Below, piece after piece: positions 18,815 to 29,046 of a stretch of DNA of 64,000 nt. Under the pieces are notes generated by a model. The model made no database searches and was not told the origin of the DNA. It saw only the letters and a program-made list of their open reading frames with translations. This DNA is from Rhodocyclaceae bacterium (GTDB lineage: Bacteria; Pseudomonadota; Gammaproteobacteria; Burkholderiales; Rhodocyclaceae). Position 1 is the stretch's first letter; every line of letters starts with the position of its first letter. Made by a program: the position numbers and the translations under genes. The DNA lies in assembly GCA_020445745.1 (NCBI GenBank), contig JAGRGB010000047.1, forward strand, positions 1 through 64,000, in the 5' to 3' direction.

Positions 18815-19651
18815 ATGCGACAGGCAGACGTCCGCAAGCAGTGGGAAGGCGCAGCGCCCGGCTGGGCCAAATGGGAAACCACGGTCGCGGGCTGGATCGA
18901 GCCGGCCACGATCGCCATGCTCGTGATGGCCGACATCGCGCCCGGCGCCCGCGTGCTCGACCTCGCCAGCGGCGCGGGGAGCCAGACCTTGAGTGCGGCC
19001 CGCGAGGTCGGCGCGCACGGGCACGTGTTGGCCAGCGACATCTCGGAGACGATGCTGCGACACGTGCGGGAGCGCGCCCGCGCTGCCGGCCTGACCAATG
19101 TCGGCACGCTGGCGAGCGCTGCGGAGGATCTCGATGTGGAGCGCGAAAGCTTCGATGCGGCGATCTGCCGTCTCGGGCTGATGCTCTTTGCCGAACCGGC
19201 GATGGCGCTCGCTGCCCTGAGACGGGCCGTGAAGCCCGGCGGGAAGGTCGCGGTGGTGGTGTTCACGACGCCGCAGAGCAATGCGTTCATGGCGAAGCCG
19301 ATGCAGATTCTCCTGCGCCATGCCGGCAAGGCGCCGCCGTCGCCCGGTCAACCAGGAATCTTTTCGCTGGGTGCCTCAGGGGTCATCGAGCGTCTGTTCA
19401 CGGACTGTGGCTTCGTCGGTGTCGAGCAGCGCACCTTCGCCATCCCGTTGCGTATGGCGTCGGCCGCGCAGGCCCTGGAGATGATGCGCGAGGCGTTCGG
19501 CGCCTATCGTGCGGTGGTCGGCGATGTCCCGGAGGCCGTTCGGCTTGCGGCGTGGGCCGAGGTCGCGGCGATGCTCGAAACCTTCGAGACGGCGACGGGC
19601 TTCGAGGGACCGGCAGAGGTATTGGTTGCTGCCGCCAGCAAACCGGCATGA
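18815..19651 (+). CDS. Class I SAM-dependent methyltransferase
   Basis: 278 aa from ATG 18815, chosen because GAGGAG lies seven bases upstream and family-like sequence starts there (MRQADVRKQWEGAAPGWAKWE); the frame extends further upstream without coding character. Motif I is VLDLASGAGSQTLSAA, the acidic end of strand 2 is ASDISETML, motif II-like DAAICRLGLMLF, and motif III LRRAVKPGGKVAVVVF. These match UbiE/Methyltransf_11-type enzymes that transfer methyl from S-adenosylmethionine to small molecules. The substrate cannot be told from sequence. It stands alone, divergent from the oxygenase-like gene. Confidence 0.88.
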   Translation: MRQADVRKQWEGAAPGWAKWETTVAGWIEPATIAMLVMADIAPGARVLDLASGAGSQTLSAAREVGAHGHVLASDISETMLRHVRERARAAGLTNVGTLASAAEDLDVERESFDAAICRLGLMLFAEPAMALAALRRAVKPGGKVAVVVFTTPQSNAFMAKPMQILLRHAGKAPPSPGQPGIFSLGASGVIERLFTDCGFVGVEQRTFAIPLRMASAAQALEMMREAFGAYRAVVGDVPEAVRLAAWAEVAAMLETFETATGFEGPAEVLVAAASKPA

Positions 19652-19778
19652 CTTGTCATGGACGCCACGGGGCACGGCCGGTCACGGACCACGCATGATC
19701 GTCAGCGACCGGCTGGCGAGCCGTAGAGAGCCCTGGGTGCCCGGGCCGGGAATGCCGTCCATCTGCGGGACACGGGAG

Positions 19779-19809
19779 GAAACAAACGGGCGGAACGTCT
19801 CCCCGCCCG
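19779..19809 (-). terminator. Rho-independent terminator for the IPTL-CTERM gene
   Basis: On the minus strand a 7-bp stem CGGGCGG/CCGCCCG (19803-19809 pairing with 19787-19793, 9-base loop) is followed by TTTGTTT. It lies about 165 bases past the stop of the gene ending at 19973. Nothing else is recognised in the 321-base gap 19652-19972. Confidence 0.65.
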
Positions 19810-19972
19810 AAGAGGGTGGGGGAACGAATGGCGAGGCGGTGCGATTCGATCCGCCGCGCGCAGCGTTTCGTCCCGCTCCTCGGTCTGCCGCGCGGCGTGA
19901 CGTCAGCGCGGTTGCGCGAAGGGGAAGACAAGCGGGTCCATGGCGACTGCCGCCTGAAATATACGCATTGCC

Positions 19973-22900
19973 CTATCGTCCGCGCCGCCGCAGCTGCTGC
20001 CAGCCGGCGCCGGCGATCATCAGCGACGCGAGCAGCAGCGTCGCCCACTCGGAAAGCGTGGGGATCGGCCTGACACTGGCCGCGCTCGCGGTTGGCAGCG
20101 GATCGAGCGGTATGTTGTTGTTGACCAGGGCCACCGTCGGGCGCGGGAAGCTCAAGTAGTAGGTCGTGTCCTGACCGATCGCCGGCGCGCCGCTGATGCC
20201 CGAGACGTCGCCGCCCGGGTAGCTGCCGGGCGCGGTCGACGGCGGGATGGCCGTGCTCGGGAAGCTCAGCCCACCCGCCGTCACGGCCAGCGTGTAGGTG
20301 CCGGCCGGGGCCGAGGGCAGCAGCAGGAACCGGTAGGTGCCGTCGGCCCCGGTCGTCTGGGTCGTGCTGCCACCGGCGACATCGCCGGCGTCGAAGCCGG
20401 CCGGGCCCGACAGGCTGACCTGGGCACCGGCGACCGGTGCACGGGTCGCCGAGTTGTAGACGACGCCCGACTGGCTGCGGCCGGAATTGATGCCGAAGTC
20501 GGTACCGCCGTGGCTGTCGTTGCTCACGGTTGCCGGGTACGGGTCGTTGTCGGTCGTCACGTAGTAGTCGGCCGGGACCACCGGATCTATCAGGTAGTCC
20601 CCCGGGGCAATCGACGGGAAGCTGTAATTGCCGAGCGGGTCGGTGTAGGCGGTTGCGACCACGGCGCCGCCGACGGCTTCGCGCAATTGCACCGCGATGC
20701 CGAGGACGCCGCTCTCGCCGGCTCCCTGGGCGCCGTCGGTGTCGGCATCGAGCCACACCCGTCCCGAGAGTGCACCGACCGGGCCGCTGGCGGTCACGTA
20801 GCCGGTGTCGTCGCGGGCGCTGCCGCCGTCGGGCACGAACACGGTGTCCGGGTCGCTGCCGTCGTTGCCGGTGGTCAATACCTGGGCAGCCGGCAGGGTG
20901 GCGTCGTCGACGTCGACGATGGTGTTGCCGGCGGACACCACCCGGCTGAAGCGCCCGGCGCCGTCGGTGATCGCCACGTACACGGTCGAGGTGTCGTCGA
21001 TCAGGGTCACCGCCACGCCGGTCAGGGGGGTGTCGACGGTCGCGTCGAATTCACCGTCCCCGTCGAGGTCACGGTACACCACGCCCTCCACCAGGCCTGT
21101 GCCGGCGGCCAGCACGGTGACGTCCTCGGCGGTCGTGCGCAGCGCGTCGAACGGGACGATGCCGACGCCGCTGGCGTCCAGCACCACGCCGTTCTGGTAG
21201 GTGGCCGGTCCGGCCAGCGCGTCCACGTCCGCGCTGAAGCCGATCGTGGTGCTGCCCCCGGCGGGCACGCTGATGGTCCATTGCGGGCGCCCCGCGTCGC
21301 CGCCGAGGAGCACCGGGTCGGCTGCGGGATTGCCGTCGACCGTCGTGGTGCCGGCCGCCACCGTGAAACCGGGTGGCAATTCGTCGACGACGGTCACCGG
21401 TCCGACAGGGCTGGCCGTGCTGTTGTGCACGACGACCGTCCATGCCACGGTGCCGCCGGCGGCGGTCAGCGGCGTGGTCGTGAACTTGTCGGCGGTCAGC
21501 CCGCCGACCGTGGTGACCCGATCGCTGGCGCAGGTGGGCGGCGGGGTGGCGCCGGTGCAGTAGTCCGCATCCTCGATCGTGGCGCTGTTGACGTGGCTGC
21601 CTACGGTGGTCGGCACCGCCTCGACCCGGACGCTGCCGCTGGCACCCGCGGCCAGGCTGCCGATGGTCCAGCTGACACTGCCGTTGGCATCGACCGCCGG
21701 GGCGGTGGTGGCGACCGGTGTCGAGCCGACGTAGCGCCAGCCGGCGGGCAGCGTGTCGGTGACGACTACGCCGGTGGCGTCGGCGTCACCGGTGTTGCGG
21801 TAGCTCAGCGACCAGGTGCCGCCGAGCAGGACGTCCGTACCGGCGCCTGCAGTGACCGGCGTGTCGACGGCAAGGCTGTTGCCTGCGATCCCCTGGATAC
21901 GCGTCAGCGTACCGTCGATGCGAAGGATGTCGCCGGTGGCGAGGCGGCTGGCGTCGTCGACGAACAGGGTCGTCGCGGCGGCCGCGGCGCTGCTCAGCCG
22001 GGCGGCCGGCAGTGGCAGGCTGGGCGGGCCGGCCTTGACGATCTCGAGCACCGGTCCGGCGGCCACCGTGCTGGCGGCGCTGGCGGTCCGCAGCGGGCTG
22101 TTGGAGGCATTGGCGCTGGCGTTGTTGGTGAGCGTGGTGTCGCCGCTGGGCATCACCCCGACGATGCTCGCCTGGAACGACAGCGTGGCGCTGGCGCCGC
22201 TCGCCAGGGTGCCGACATCGAACACCACCCGATTGCCGACCGCGTCGAAGCTACCGCTGCCGGCGCTCGCCGTGATGCCGCCGGCGAAACTCATGTAGCC
22301 GAGGATCGGGTCGCGCACGACCACGTTCTCGGCCGCGCTCGAGCCGTCGTTGCTGACCACCAGCGTGTAGGTCAGCGTGTCGCCGGCGGACGGCGCGGTC
22401 TCGTCCACGCTCTTGGCGATGGACAGGTCGGGGTTCGTGCTGATGCTGACCGTCACCGGTCCGCTGGTGCAGGAGGGCGGCGGAGTGCCGCCGCTGCAGT
22501 AATCGTTGTCGCTGACCGAGGCCTGATTGTCCAGGGTCGTGATGCCGCTGGCGGGGCTGGCCGCGACCTGCATCGTCACGGTCGCCGTGGCGCTCGCGCC
22601 GATCGCCAGCGAGCCGAGGTTCCAGGTGAGGGTGCCGCCGGATTCGCTGCAACTGCCGGACGCGGTGGCGCAGCCGGAATAGGCGAAGTCCGCGGACACC
22701 GGCAGGACATCGCTGACGGTGACGGCAGCGGCTGCACCGTCGCCGGCGTTGAGCACCGTCAGCGTGTAAGTGGCGGTCTGGCCCGCGACCAGGGAGGTAT
22801 CGTCCACCGACTTTGCGATCACGAGCCGGGGGTTGCCGTCGCCGCTGCCGACCACGCTCGTCGCTGCGCTGGCCGTCTGTTCAGCGGTCTGGTCCGATGC

Positions 22901-25900
22901 GATGCTCGCCAGGTTGGCCAGCACCGACAAGCCGCCGAGGTCGTCATCGACGTCGACCGTGATCTCCAGCGTGCCGCTGCTGTTGGCCGACACGGTGCCG
23001 AGGTCGAAGGTGTACGGGTTGGTGCCGGTCGGCACGATCGGCAGGCCGCCGAGCGTCGCCGAGGAGAAGCTGGTGCCGGCCGGCAGGGTGTCGACGATGG
23101 TCGCGTTGGTGGCGTCGGTGGCGCTGCTGGTGTTGGCGAAGTCGATGCCGTAGGTCAATGTGCGGCCGCTTCCGGTGGCATCGATGCTGGCGGTGTCCAC
23201 GTGCTTGTCGACCACCAGGTTGGCCGGCGGCGTCACGCAGAACTCGGCGCGCGAATCCGCGACGATCGCGCCGCTGCCGCTGATCGCGTTGGAGACTGTG
23301 CCGTCGTACTGGAACTGGAGGTCGGTGGACTGGGCGTTGTTGGAGGCGGCCTCGTAGGTCCACAGCAGGCGATGGTTCTTCTGCAGGGTGCCGCTCAATG
23401 GAATCGAGAAGGTCAGCAGGCCGCTCGCGCCGCCGGTGAAGCCTTCCGTGCCCTGGCCGAGCTGGACCCGTGCACCGGTGTCCGAGTCATAGTCGTAGAC
23501 GGTGGTGCGGATCGTGATGCCGGGTCCCGGCCCCCGGTCCATGTACATGAAAGTGGTCAGGTTGCCGGCGAACTCGGTGTTGGAGATGGTTGCCGGATCC
23601 TGGTAGAAGCTCAGCACCGTGGGCGAGTACACCCCGGCGCCACCCGGCACCGTGATCGTCGTCGAGTCGCCGATGTCGGCGCCCGTCGGCGCGATTCCGG
23701 AGGTGCCGAGCAACTGGGAGCCGTCGAAGCCGACGTCGCCCGATTGATCCCGGAAGTAGTAGGCGCTGCACACCTGCCCGGACTGCAGTACGCCGATCGC
23801 GGCGCTGTCCTGGACATCGACCTGGCCCGTGGCGGACAGGGTCGCGGTGTTGGTTGCCGGGTTCGCGGCGCCGGTGAACGGGTCGGACGGCCGCAGCGTG
23901 ACGGTCGTGCTGCCGCTCGCTCCGGCGGCGACGGTGCCGAGGTTCCAGCTCACGCTACCGTTGCTGCCGACTGCCGGCGCGCTGTCCGGTGAGGGGCTGG
24001 CCGAGAGGTACTCGAAGCCGTCGGGCAGGGCGTCCGCCAGGACCGCCCCGAGCGCGTCCCCGGCGCCGTCGTTCCGGTAGGTGAGGGTGAAGGTGACCTG
24101 GTTGGCGGGGGCGGCCGCGGTGCCATCGACGATGGTCTTGTCGGCGGTCTTGGCGAGGGTCAGCTGTGGCCGCGGCACGCTCACGTAGCTGGCTGCGCTG
24201 GCCTGCACGGCGGCGGTGTCGTCCGAGTCGAGGGTCGCGGTGTTGGTCAGCGGCACCGTGGCGCTCGCCGGGTAGGGATTGGCGACGGTCGTGGACACGG
24301 TCACCGAGTACGGGCCTGCGCCGGCCGCCAGCGTGCCGACCGACCAGCTCAGGGTGTCGCCGGCGTTGCAGGTGCCGCTGCTGTCGTTGTCCGTGCAGGT
24401 GCAGCCGCCGCTGCAGCTGGCCGTCGCGACACCGTCCGGCAGGATGTCGGTGAGCACGACGTTTTGGGCATCGATCGGCGAGTCGTTCGAGTAGCTCAGG
24501 GTCCAGGTCAGGGCGTCGCCCTGGCCCAGGGACAGGTCGCTGGCGGTCTTCGAGAGGCTGAGCCTGGCCTCGCCGACCCCGATCTGCACCGGGTCGCCGG
24601 TCAGTGCCCCGAAGTCCGTGACGGCGCTCGCAGTGTTGGTGTAGGTGCCGGTCACGGTCGGCGCCTGGGCCGTGAAGCCGAGGCTTGCCGAGCCGCCCGG
24701 GGCGATGACGACATTGCCGCTCCAGGTCAGGACGTTGCCGCCGATCGACGGATCGGCGCTTCCGAAGGCGCCGGTGGTCGTTCCCGGCGTGTAGGTGAAG
24801 CCGGCCGGCAGCGGGTCCGCGATGCTCGTCAGCGTCACCGCCCCGGGGTTGGTGGCCGGGTTGGCGACGGTCAGCGTGAAGGTGATGTCCTGCCCGACCG
24901 TGGCACTGGTCGGCGTCGCTTCCTTGGTCAGTGTCGGGGCGACGCCGCAGGCGTTGATCGCGACACCGATCAAGGCCGTCTGCACGCCGGTGACGTCCGG
25001 ATTGCCGTACCAATTCTCGCTGCTGTCCGGCGTGGTCGGTGTGTCGTGGTCGGGGAAGGCTGCCTGCTGGCCGGCGATCCAGTCGCCGCTGCCGCCGCTG
25101 ATCCAGGTCCGGCTCTCGCCGTCGTAGGTCCAGGGGTTGATATAGATCTGGGCCTGGGTGGCGCTGGCCGTGCTGCCGCTCAGGTAGGAGAAGGTTCTGT
25201 TGCTGACCGGGGCGTCGGGTACACCGTCGTCGTGCAGGGTCGGATCGTCGATCGCCTGCACGCCGATCAGGTACTTGCCCTTTGGCAGGCTGGTGGCGTC
25301 CCAGCTGGCCTGCCAGCGGTTCAGGCTGCCGGCGGCCAGGGTGGCCGTTGCCGCATCGGTCCAGCGGCTGCCGGTGTCGCCCGCCATCGTGCCGTCGCCA
25401 TCGCTGTCGGCCCAGTACAGGAAACGGACGGACGAGACCGACGGCGCGATCTCGCCGCTGGCGTCCACATAGAGCGTGTCCTGCACGGTCGCCGACAGCT
25501 CGTAGCTGCCCGGACAGGTGGCCGGCGCGGTCGCCTCGACGGCCGCGACGATCGGCTGGCTGTAGGGCGCGGTGTTGTTGAAGGAAAGATAATCGCCGAA
25601 GGGGCCCGGCTTGGCCGCATCACCCTCGTAGGCCCGCTCCAGCGAGCAATCCTTCTGCAACGGGTCGTTGAGACTGTTCGCCGTGCAGAACAGCATCGAG
25701 ATCGGCGTGTCGCGGGTGATCTTCGGGCCGTCCAGCGCGGGATTCGGTCCGGTGGCCGAGGCGTCGAGCATGCGCACCGGGATCTGGTAGTCGATGAAAT
25801 ACTCGGTACAGGCATTGGTGGACACCAGCCTGGCGCGGCTCGAACCATAGTCCCAGCTGGTCGCGGTGGCGCCCGCAGGCCAGGTGGTGTCGGGCGCCAC

Positions 25901-26590
25901 GCTGTCGTGGAAGTTGAGGATCAGGTTCCCGGACGTGAACGCCGTCGGATTGTGGGCGATCAGCTTGATCGACGGGTCGTTCAAGTAGTCGATCGACTGG
26001 GTCGGAATGTTCCCCCAGATGCCGGCAATCATGTCGATCGGCGCTGCGGGGTTCCCCGACGAGCCGTCGAGGTGGGCGGCGAGATCGCGGTAGCCGTCGC
26101 CGTCGATGTCGAACATCACCGTCCACAGCGCCGAGTTCCACGGGTCGGAGCTGCGATAGCTGCCGGCCGACGGGCCGGTGGCATAGGTGTGCGCCACCTG
26201 CTCGACGCGCCAGCGGAACATCAGCACGTCGCGGGTCGGGTCCGTCGGATCCTTGTACAGATGGTAGTAGATGCTCGGCAGCGATCGGTCGATGCACGAC
26301 GACGCGACGTTCACGTAGTTCTGCGGCGAGGTGCCGCCGTTGGACGGATCCTGCACCCTCGGATCGCTGATCTGGCCCTGGAAGCGGGTGTAGGGCATCC
26401 AGTCGCCGCACTGATGGCCGCAATCGGCGGCATCGGACGGCTCGGTCGGCCATGCCACCGGCGCGAAGTGGATCGGCCCCGCGGCCTCGTCCACGGTGCC
26501 GAGCCCCCAATCCGGCGGGAAGGTGTCGGCCGGCGCGAACGGGGTGGACGCGACGAGCGCGAGTGCCGCGATCAGTTGTCTCGACTTCAA
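19973..26590 (-). CDS. Giant surface protein with repeated DUF11-like domains and IPTL-CTERM sorting tail
   Basis: About 2205 aa. The frame opens at ATG 26623, but TTG 26590 has GGAG seven bases upstream and begins a good signal peptide (LKSRQLIAALALVASTPFAPA), so I prefer it. After a ~500-residue N-terminal region come at least six copies of a DUF11-type beta domain (e.g. LTLTKEATPTS-like PTLTKEATPTSATVGQDITF, LSLSKTASDLSLGQGDALTW, LVIAKSVDDTSLVAGQTATY, LSIAKSVDETAPSAGDTLTY). SdrD/Cna-B-like repeats follow (GVVYRDLDGDGEFDATVDT, GRVWLDADTDGAQGAGESG). The end is PIPTLSEWATLLLASLMIAG plus RRRGR: an IPTL motif, one membrane helix and a basic tail, i.e. the IPTL-CTERM signal. Expected role: exported, processed surface or adhesive protein. 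Confidence 0.92.
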   Translation of the reverse strand: MKSRQLIAALALVASTPFAPADTFPPDWGLGTVDEAAGPIHFAPVAWPTEPSDAADCGHQCGDWMPYTRFQGQISDPRVQDPSNGGTSPQNYVNVASSCIDRSLPSIYYHLYKDPTDPTRDVLMFRWRVEQVAHTYATGPSAGSYRSSDPWNSALWTVMFDIDGDGYRDLAAHLDGSSGNPAAPIDMIAGIWGNIPTQSIDYLNDPSIKLIAHNPTAFTSGNLILNFHDSVAPDTTWPAGATATSWDYGSSRARLVSTNACTEYFIDYQIPVRMLDASATGPNPALDGPKITRDTPISMLFCTANSLNDPLQKDCSLERAYEGDAAKPGPFGDYLSFNNTAPYSQPIVAAVEATAPATCPGSYELSATVQDTLYVDASGEIAPSVSSVRFLYWADSDGDGTMAGDTGSRWTDAATATLAAGSLNRWQASWDATSLPKGKYLIGVQAIDDPTLHDDGVPDAPVSNRTFSYLSGSTASATQAQIYINPWTYDGESRTWISGGSGDWIAGQQAAFPDHDTPTTPDSSENWYGNPDVTGVQTALIGVAINACGVAPTLTKEATPTSATVGQDITFTLTVANPATNPGAVTLTSIADPLPAGFTYTPGTTTGAFGSADPSIGGNVLTWSGNVVIAPGGSASLGFTAQAPTVTGTYTNTASAVTDFGALTGDPVQIGVGEARLSLSKTASDLSLGQGDALTWTLSYSNDSPIDAQNVVLTDILPDGVATASCSGGCTCTDNDSSGTCNAGDTLSWSVGTLAAGAGPYSVTVSTTVANPYPASATVPLTNTATLDSDDTAAVQASAASYVSVPRPQLTLAKTADKTIVDGTAAAPANQVTFTLTYRNDGAGDALGAVLADALPDGFEYLSASPSPDSAPAVGSNGSVSWNLGTVAAGASGSTTVTLRPSDPFTGAANPATNTATLSATGQVDVQDSAAIGVLQSGQVCSAYYFRDQSGDVGFDGSQLLGTSGIAPTGADIGDSTTITVPGGAGVYSPTVLSFYQDPATISNTEFAGNLTTFMYMDRGPGPGITIRTTVYDYDSDTGARVQLGQGTEGFTGGASGLLTFSIPLSGTLQKNHRLLWTYEAASNNAQSTDLQFQYDGTVSNAISGSGAIVADSRAEFCVTPPANLVVDKHVDTASIDATGSGRTLTYGIDFANTSSATDATNATIVDTLPAGTSFSSATLGGLPIVPTGTNPYTFDLGTVSANSSGTLEITVDVDDDLGGLSVLANLASIASDQTAEQTASAATSVVGSGDGNPRLVIAKSVDDTSLVAGQTATYTLTVLNAGDGAAAAVTVSDVLPVSADFAYSGCATASGSCSESGGTLTWNLGSLAIGASATATVTMQVAASPASGITTLDNQASVSDNDYCSGGTPPPSCTSGPVTVSISTNPDLSIAKSVDETAPSAGDTLTYTLVVSNDGSSAAENVVVRDPILGYMSFAGGITASAGSGSFDAVGNRVVFDVGTLASGASATLSFQASIVGVMPSGDTTLTNNASANASNSPLRTASAASTVAAGPVLEIVKAGPPSLPLPAARLSSAAAAATTLFVDDASRLATGDILRIDGTLTRIQGIAGNSLAVDTPVTAGAGTDVLLGGTWSLSYRNTGDADATGVVVTDTLPAGWRYVGSTPVATTAPAVDANGSVSWTIGSLAAGASGSVRVEAVPTTVGSHVNSATIEDADYCTGATPPPTCASDRVTTVGGLTADKFTTTPLTAAGGTVAWTVVVHNSTASPVGPVTVVDELPPGFTVAAGTTTVDGNPAADPVLLGGDAGRPQWTISVPAGGSTTIGFSADVDALAGPATYQNGVVLDASGVGIVPFDALRTTAEDVTVLAAGTGLVEGVVYRDLDGDGEFDATVDTPLTGVAVTLIDDTSTVYVAITDGAGRFSRVVSAGNTIVDVDDATLPAAQVLTTGNDGSDPDTVFVPDGGSARDDTGYVTASGPVGALSGRVWLDADTDGAQGAGESGVLGIAVQLREAVGGAVVATAYTDPLGNYSFPSIAPGDYLIDPVVPADYYVTTDNDPYPATVSNDSHGGTDFGINSGRSQSGVVYNSATRAPVAGAQVSLSGPAGFDAGDVAGGSTTQTTGADGTYRFLLLPSAPAGTYTLAVTAGGLSFPSTAIPPSTAPGSYPGGDVSGISGAPAIGQDTTYYLSFPRPTVALVNNNIPLDPLPTASAASVRPIPTLSEWATLLLASLMIAGAGWQQLRRRGR

Positions 26591-27033
26591 GGCAGGTCTC
26601 CGTGCATGCCGGACGTCGCACATCCGGGGGGGCGCGGCCGTCGCGCACCGGCGTTGATCCCGCCCGATATCGGCACCGGACCTGTCGCGGTTGATGTCAC
26701 CGTACGTGTAATGTTGTTACGAAGCGGTCGTCGATGCCGGCGCAGCTTCGGCCGGTCGAGACCGGGTGCGCCGGCCTCGGCTCGACCAGCCGAGGGGCGC
26801 CTCGGAATTCTCCGGCCTCGTGGGCTCGGCACGAACCCGATGGGGGGCGCCACGTCCGGATATCCGGGTGCCGCCGTATCTTGTGCGGGATGCCGGTGTG
26901 ATGTGCGGCGGGCGGGAGCAGGGCTGGCGTGGCCCGGCAGCTCGACGCTAGCGCCCGCGGACGTCTCCGCGCCGGCTCGCGCATGCAGGCGCGATCGACG
27001 TGAAGATCGGCGCCCGTGCGCCCGGAACGCGGG
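26591..27033. other. Intergenic region with an 8-bp inverted repeat
   Basis: This holds the promoter region of the surface-protein gene (minus) and the 3' flank of the CoA-transferase gene (minus). A perfect 8-bp inverted repeat CCTCGGCT/AGCCGAGG (26775-26795, 5-base loop) could end the CoA-transferase transcript, but no T-run follows. A short A/T-richer patch with GTAA…TTAC symmetry lies at 26707-26719. No gene seen. Confidence 0.4.
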
Positions 27034-29046
27034 TCAGTTCCCTGGTGGCAGTGTGTCGCGGACGGCTTCGGCGGCTTCCTCTTCCGACTCGAAGATGTGT
27101 GCGGCCACGCCACGCCTGGCCAGTGTCTCGCCGAGCTTGGCGCGCATGAACGCGCTCGTCGTGAAGCGCGTGACGCCGAGGAAATGGTGGGTGGTGAGTT
27201 CCTTCACCGTATCCAGGTAGGCATCTTCGAGCGAACGGGCGAGCTCGAAGCCATCGTAGTTGGCGACGCAGTAGACCTTGTGTCCGAGCGGATCGACGAT
27301 CGACGCCACCTTGTCGGCCAGCCTCAAGAGAAACTCGGATGTGTCCACGTGCACGTCCGACAGGTTCAGGAACAGCGTGTTGTGCTCGGCGTCGTACTTG
27401 AAGCGGGCGTCGAACGGCAACCGCAGCATGTCTTCGCGCAGGCCCATCGGCTCGGGCCGGAAGATCCGCGGGTCCATCGTCCGCGGTGCGCGCACGAGCG
27501 GCGCGAACGCCATCTTGCCGACGATGTCGCGTTCGATGTCGATGCCGGGCGCGACCTCGATCAGCTCGAGCCCTTCGCGTGTCAGGCGGAACACGCAGCG
27601 CTCCGTGACGTAGAGCACTTCCTTGCCGTCCCGCGCGGCGTACGGGCCGGAGAAGGTGCAGTGCTCGACCTGCTCGACGAACTTCGTTTCCTTGCCGTCG
27701 CGCTCGATCCGCAACCGGCCGTCGACGATCGCGGCGTCGACGGCGCCGGCGGTGAAGGTGCCGCAGAACACGGCCTTCTTGGCGTTCTGGCTGATGTTGA
27801 TGAAGCCTCCCGCGCCGGCCAGCTTGGGGCCGAACTTCGACACGTTGAGGTTGCCCTGTCGGTCGGCCTGGGCCAGGCCGAGGAAGCAGACGTCGAGCCC
27901 GCCGCCGTCGTAGAAGTCGAACTGGTAGCCGATGTCGATGACCGCCTGGGCGTTGCTCGCCGCGCCGAACGACAGACCACCTGCCGGCACGCCGCCGATG
28001 ACGCCCGACTCGGCCGTCAGCGTCATCAGCTCGGCGATCTTTTCCTCGTTGGCGATCGCGGCGATGCCTTCGGGCATGCCGACTCCGAGGTTCACGACGC
28101 TGTTCGCGCGCAGTTCCATCGCCGCGCGCCGGGCGATGATCTTGCGCAGGCTCATTTCCATCGGCGCCTCCGAACCGGGCGGGACCCGCAGCTCGGCGGC
28201 ATAAGCCGCCGAGTAGCGGCTGCCGAAAGTCTGCCAATGGCAGTCTTCGCCGTCGGCGACGACGATGCAGTCGACGATCGCGCCGGGCACCTTGACCTGC
28301 CGCGGATTGAGCGTATGCACGTCGGCAGTGCGCTCGACCTGGGCGATCACGATGCCGCCGCAGTTGTGCGCCGCCATCGCGACCGACAGCACGTCGATCG
28401 TCAGTGCCTCGCGCTCCATCGAGATGTTGCCGTCGGCATCGGCGGTAGTGCCGCGGATGATCGCCACGTTGACCGGCATTGCCCTGAAGAACAGGTACTC
28501 CTCGCCGCCGACGGTGATCAGCTCGACCAGATCCTCGGTGGTCCGCTCGTTGAGCTTGCCGCCGCCGTTGCGCGGGTCGACGAAGGTACCCAGCCCGATG
28601 CGCGATGCGTGGCCCGGCTTGCCGCCGGCGATGTCGCGAAACAGGTGGCAGATCGCGCCGAGCGGCAAGTTGTAGCCCTCGATCTGGTTGCCGACGATGA
28701 GTTGCTGGAGGGCCGGGGTGAGTACGAAGTGGCTGCTGATGAAGCGCTTGACGAGGCCCGGCCTGGCGAGCCGATTCATGCCGCCGCCCTTGGACGGATG
28801 GGCCATTCCCGCCGCCGAGATCAGCGTCAGGTCGTGGGGCTTGCCGAAGCTCGCGGTGCCTTCGTCCTGTGATTCGTAGAATTCGGCCAGCTCGCGCACG
28901 ATCAGGTCTGGGAAGCCGATGCTGAGGAAGCCGCCGATGATGACGGTGTCGCCACTGCGGATCAGCCTCACGGCATCCTGCGCCGAAACGACCTTGTCGG
29001 TCGCGCGGGTGCGCGTCGATGGCGCAATGGAAGGGTTGAGCGTCAT
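27034..29046 (-). CDS. pct: Propionate/acetate CoA-transferase (family I)
   Basis: 670 aa from ATG 29046, chosen for the strong AGGAGGG about nine bases upstream; the frame opens earlier at 29178. The N-terminal CoA-transferase half shows GDTVIIGGFLSIGFPDLIV. The second half shows NLGVGMPEGIAAIA, in which Glu is the residue that forms the glutamyl-CoA thioester in this family, and GVIGGVPAGGLSFGA. Both halves on one chain is the Pct/YdiF layout. A C-terminal extension of about 140 residues (VHVDTSEFLLRLADKVASIV, VANYDGFELARS) goes beyond the classical ~520-aa Pct but is known in proteobacterial homologues. Likely role: moving CoA between short-chain acids (propionate, acetate, lactate) in the cytoplasm. 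Single gene. Confidence 0.88.
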   Translation of the reverse strand: MTLNPSIAPSTRTRATDKVVSAQDAVRLIRSGDTVIIGGFLSIGFPDLIVRELAEFYESQDEGTASFGKPHDLTLISAAGMAHPSKGGGMNRLARPGLVKRFISSHFVLTPALQQLIVGNQIEGYNLPLGAICHLFRDIAGGKPGHASRIGLGTFVDPRNGGGKLNERTTEDLVELITVGGEEYLFFRAMPVNVAIIRGTTADADGNISMEREALTIDVLSVAMAAHNCGGIVIAQVERTADVHTLNPRQVKVPGAIVDCIVVADGEDCHWQTFGSRYSAAYAAELRVPPGSEAPMEMSLRKIIARRAAMELRANSVVNLGVGMPEGIAAIANEEKIAELMTLTAESGVIGGVPAGGLSFGAASNAQAVIDIGYQFDFYDGGGLDVCFLGLAQADRQGNLNVSKFGPKLAGAGGFINISQNAKKAVFCGTFTAGAVDAAIVDGRLRIERDGKETKFVEQVEHCTFSGPYAARDGKEVLYVTERCVFRLTREGLELIEVAPGIDIERDIVGKMAFAPLVRAPRTMDPRIFRPEPMGLREDMLRLPFDARFKYDAEHNTLFLNLSDVHVDTSEFLLRLADKVASIVDPLGHKVYCVANYDGFELARSLEDAYLDTVKELTTHHFLGVTRFTTSAFMRAKLGETLARRGVAAHIFESEEEAAEAVRDTLPPGN

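Noticed and set aside
20510..23992. 1160-codon plus-strand open frame
   Set aside because: Mirror of the repeated DUF11-like domains on the other strand; its apparent repeats only reflect theirs.
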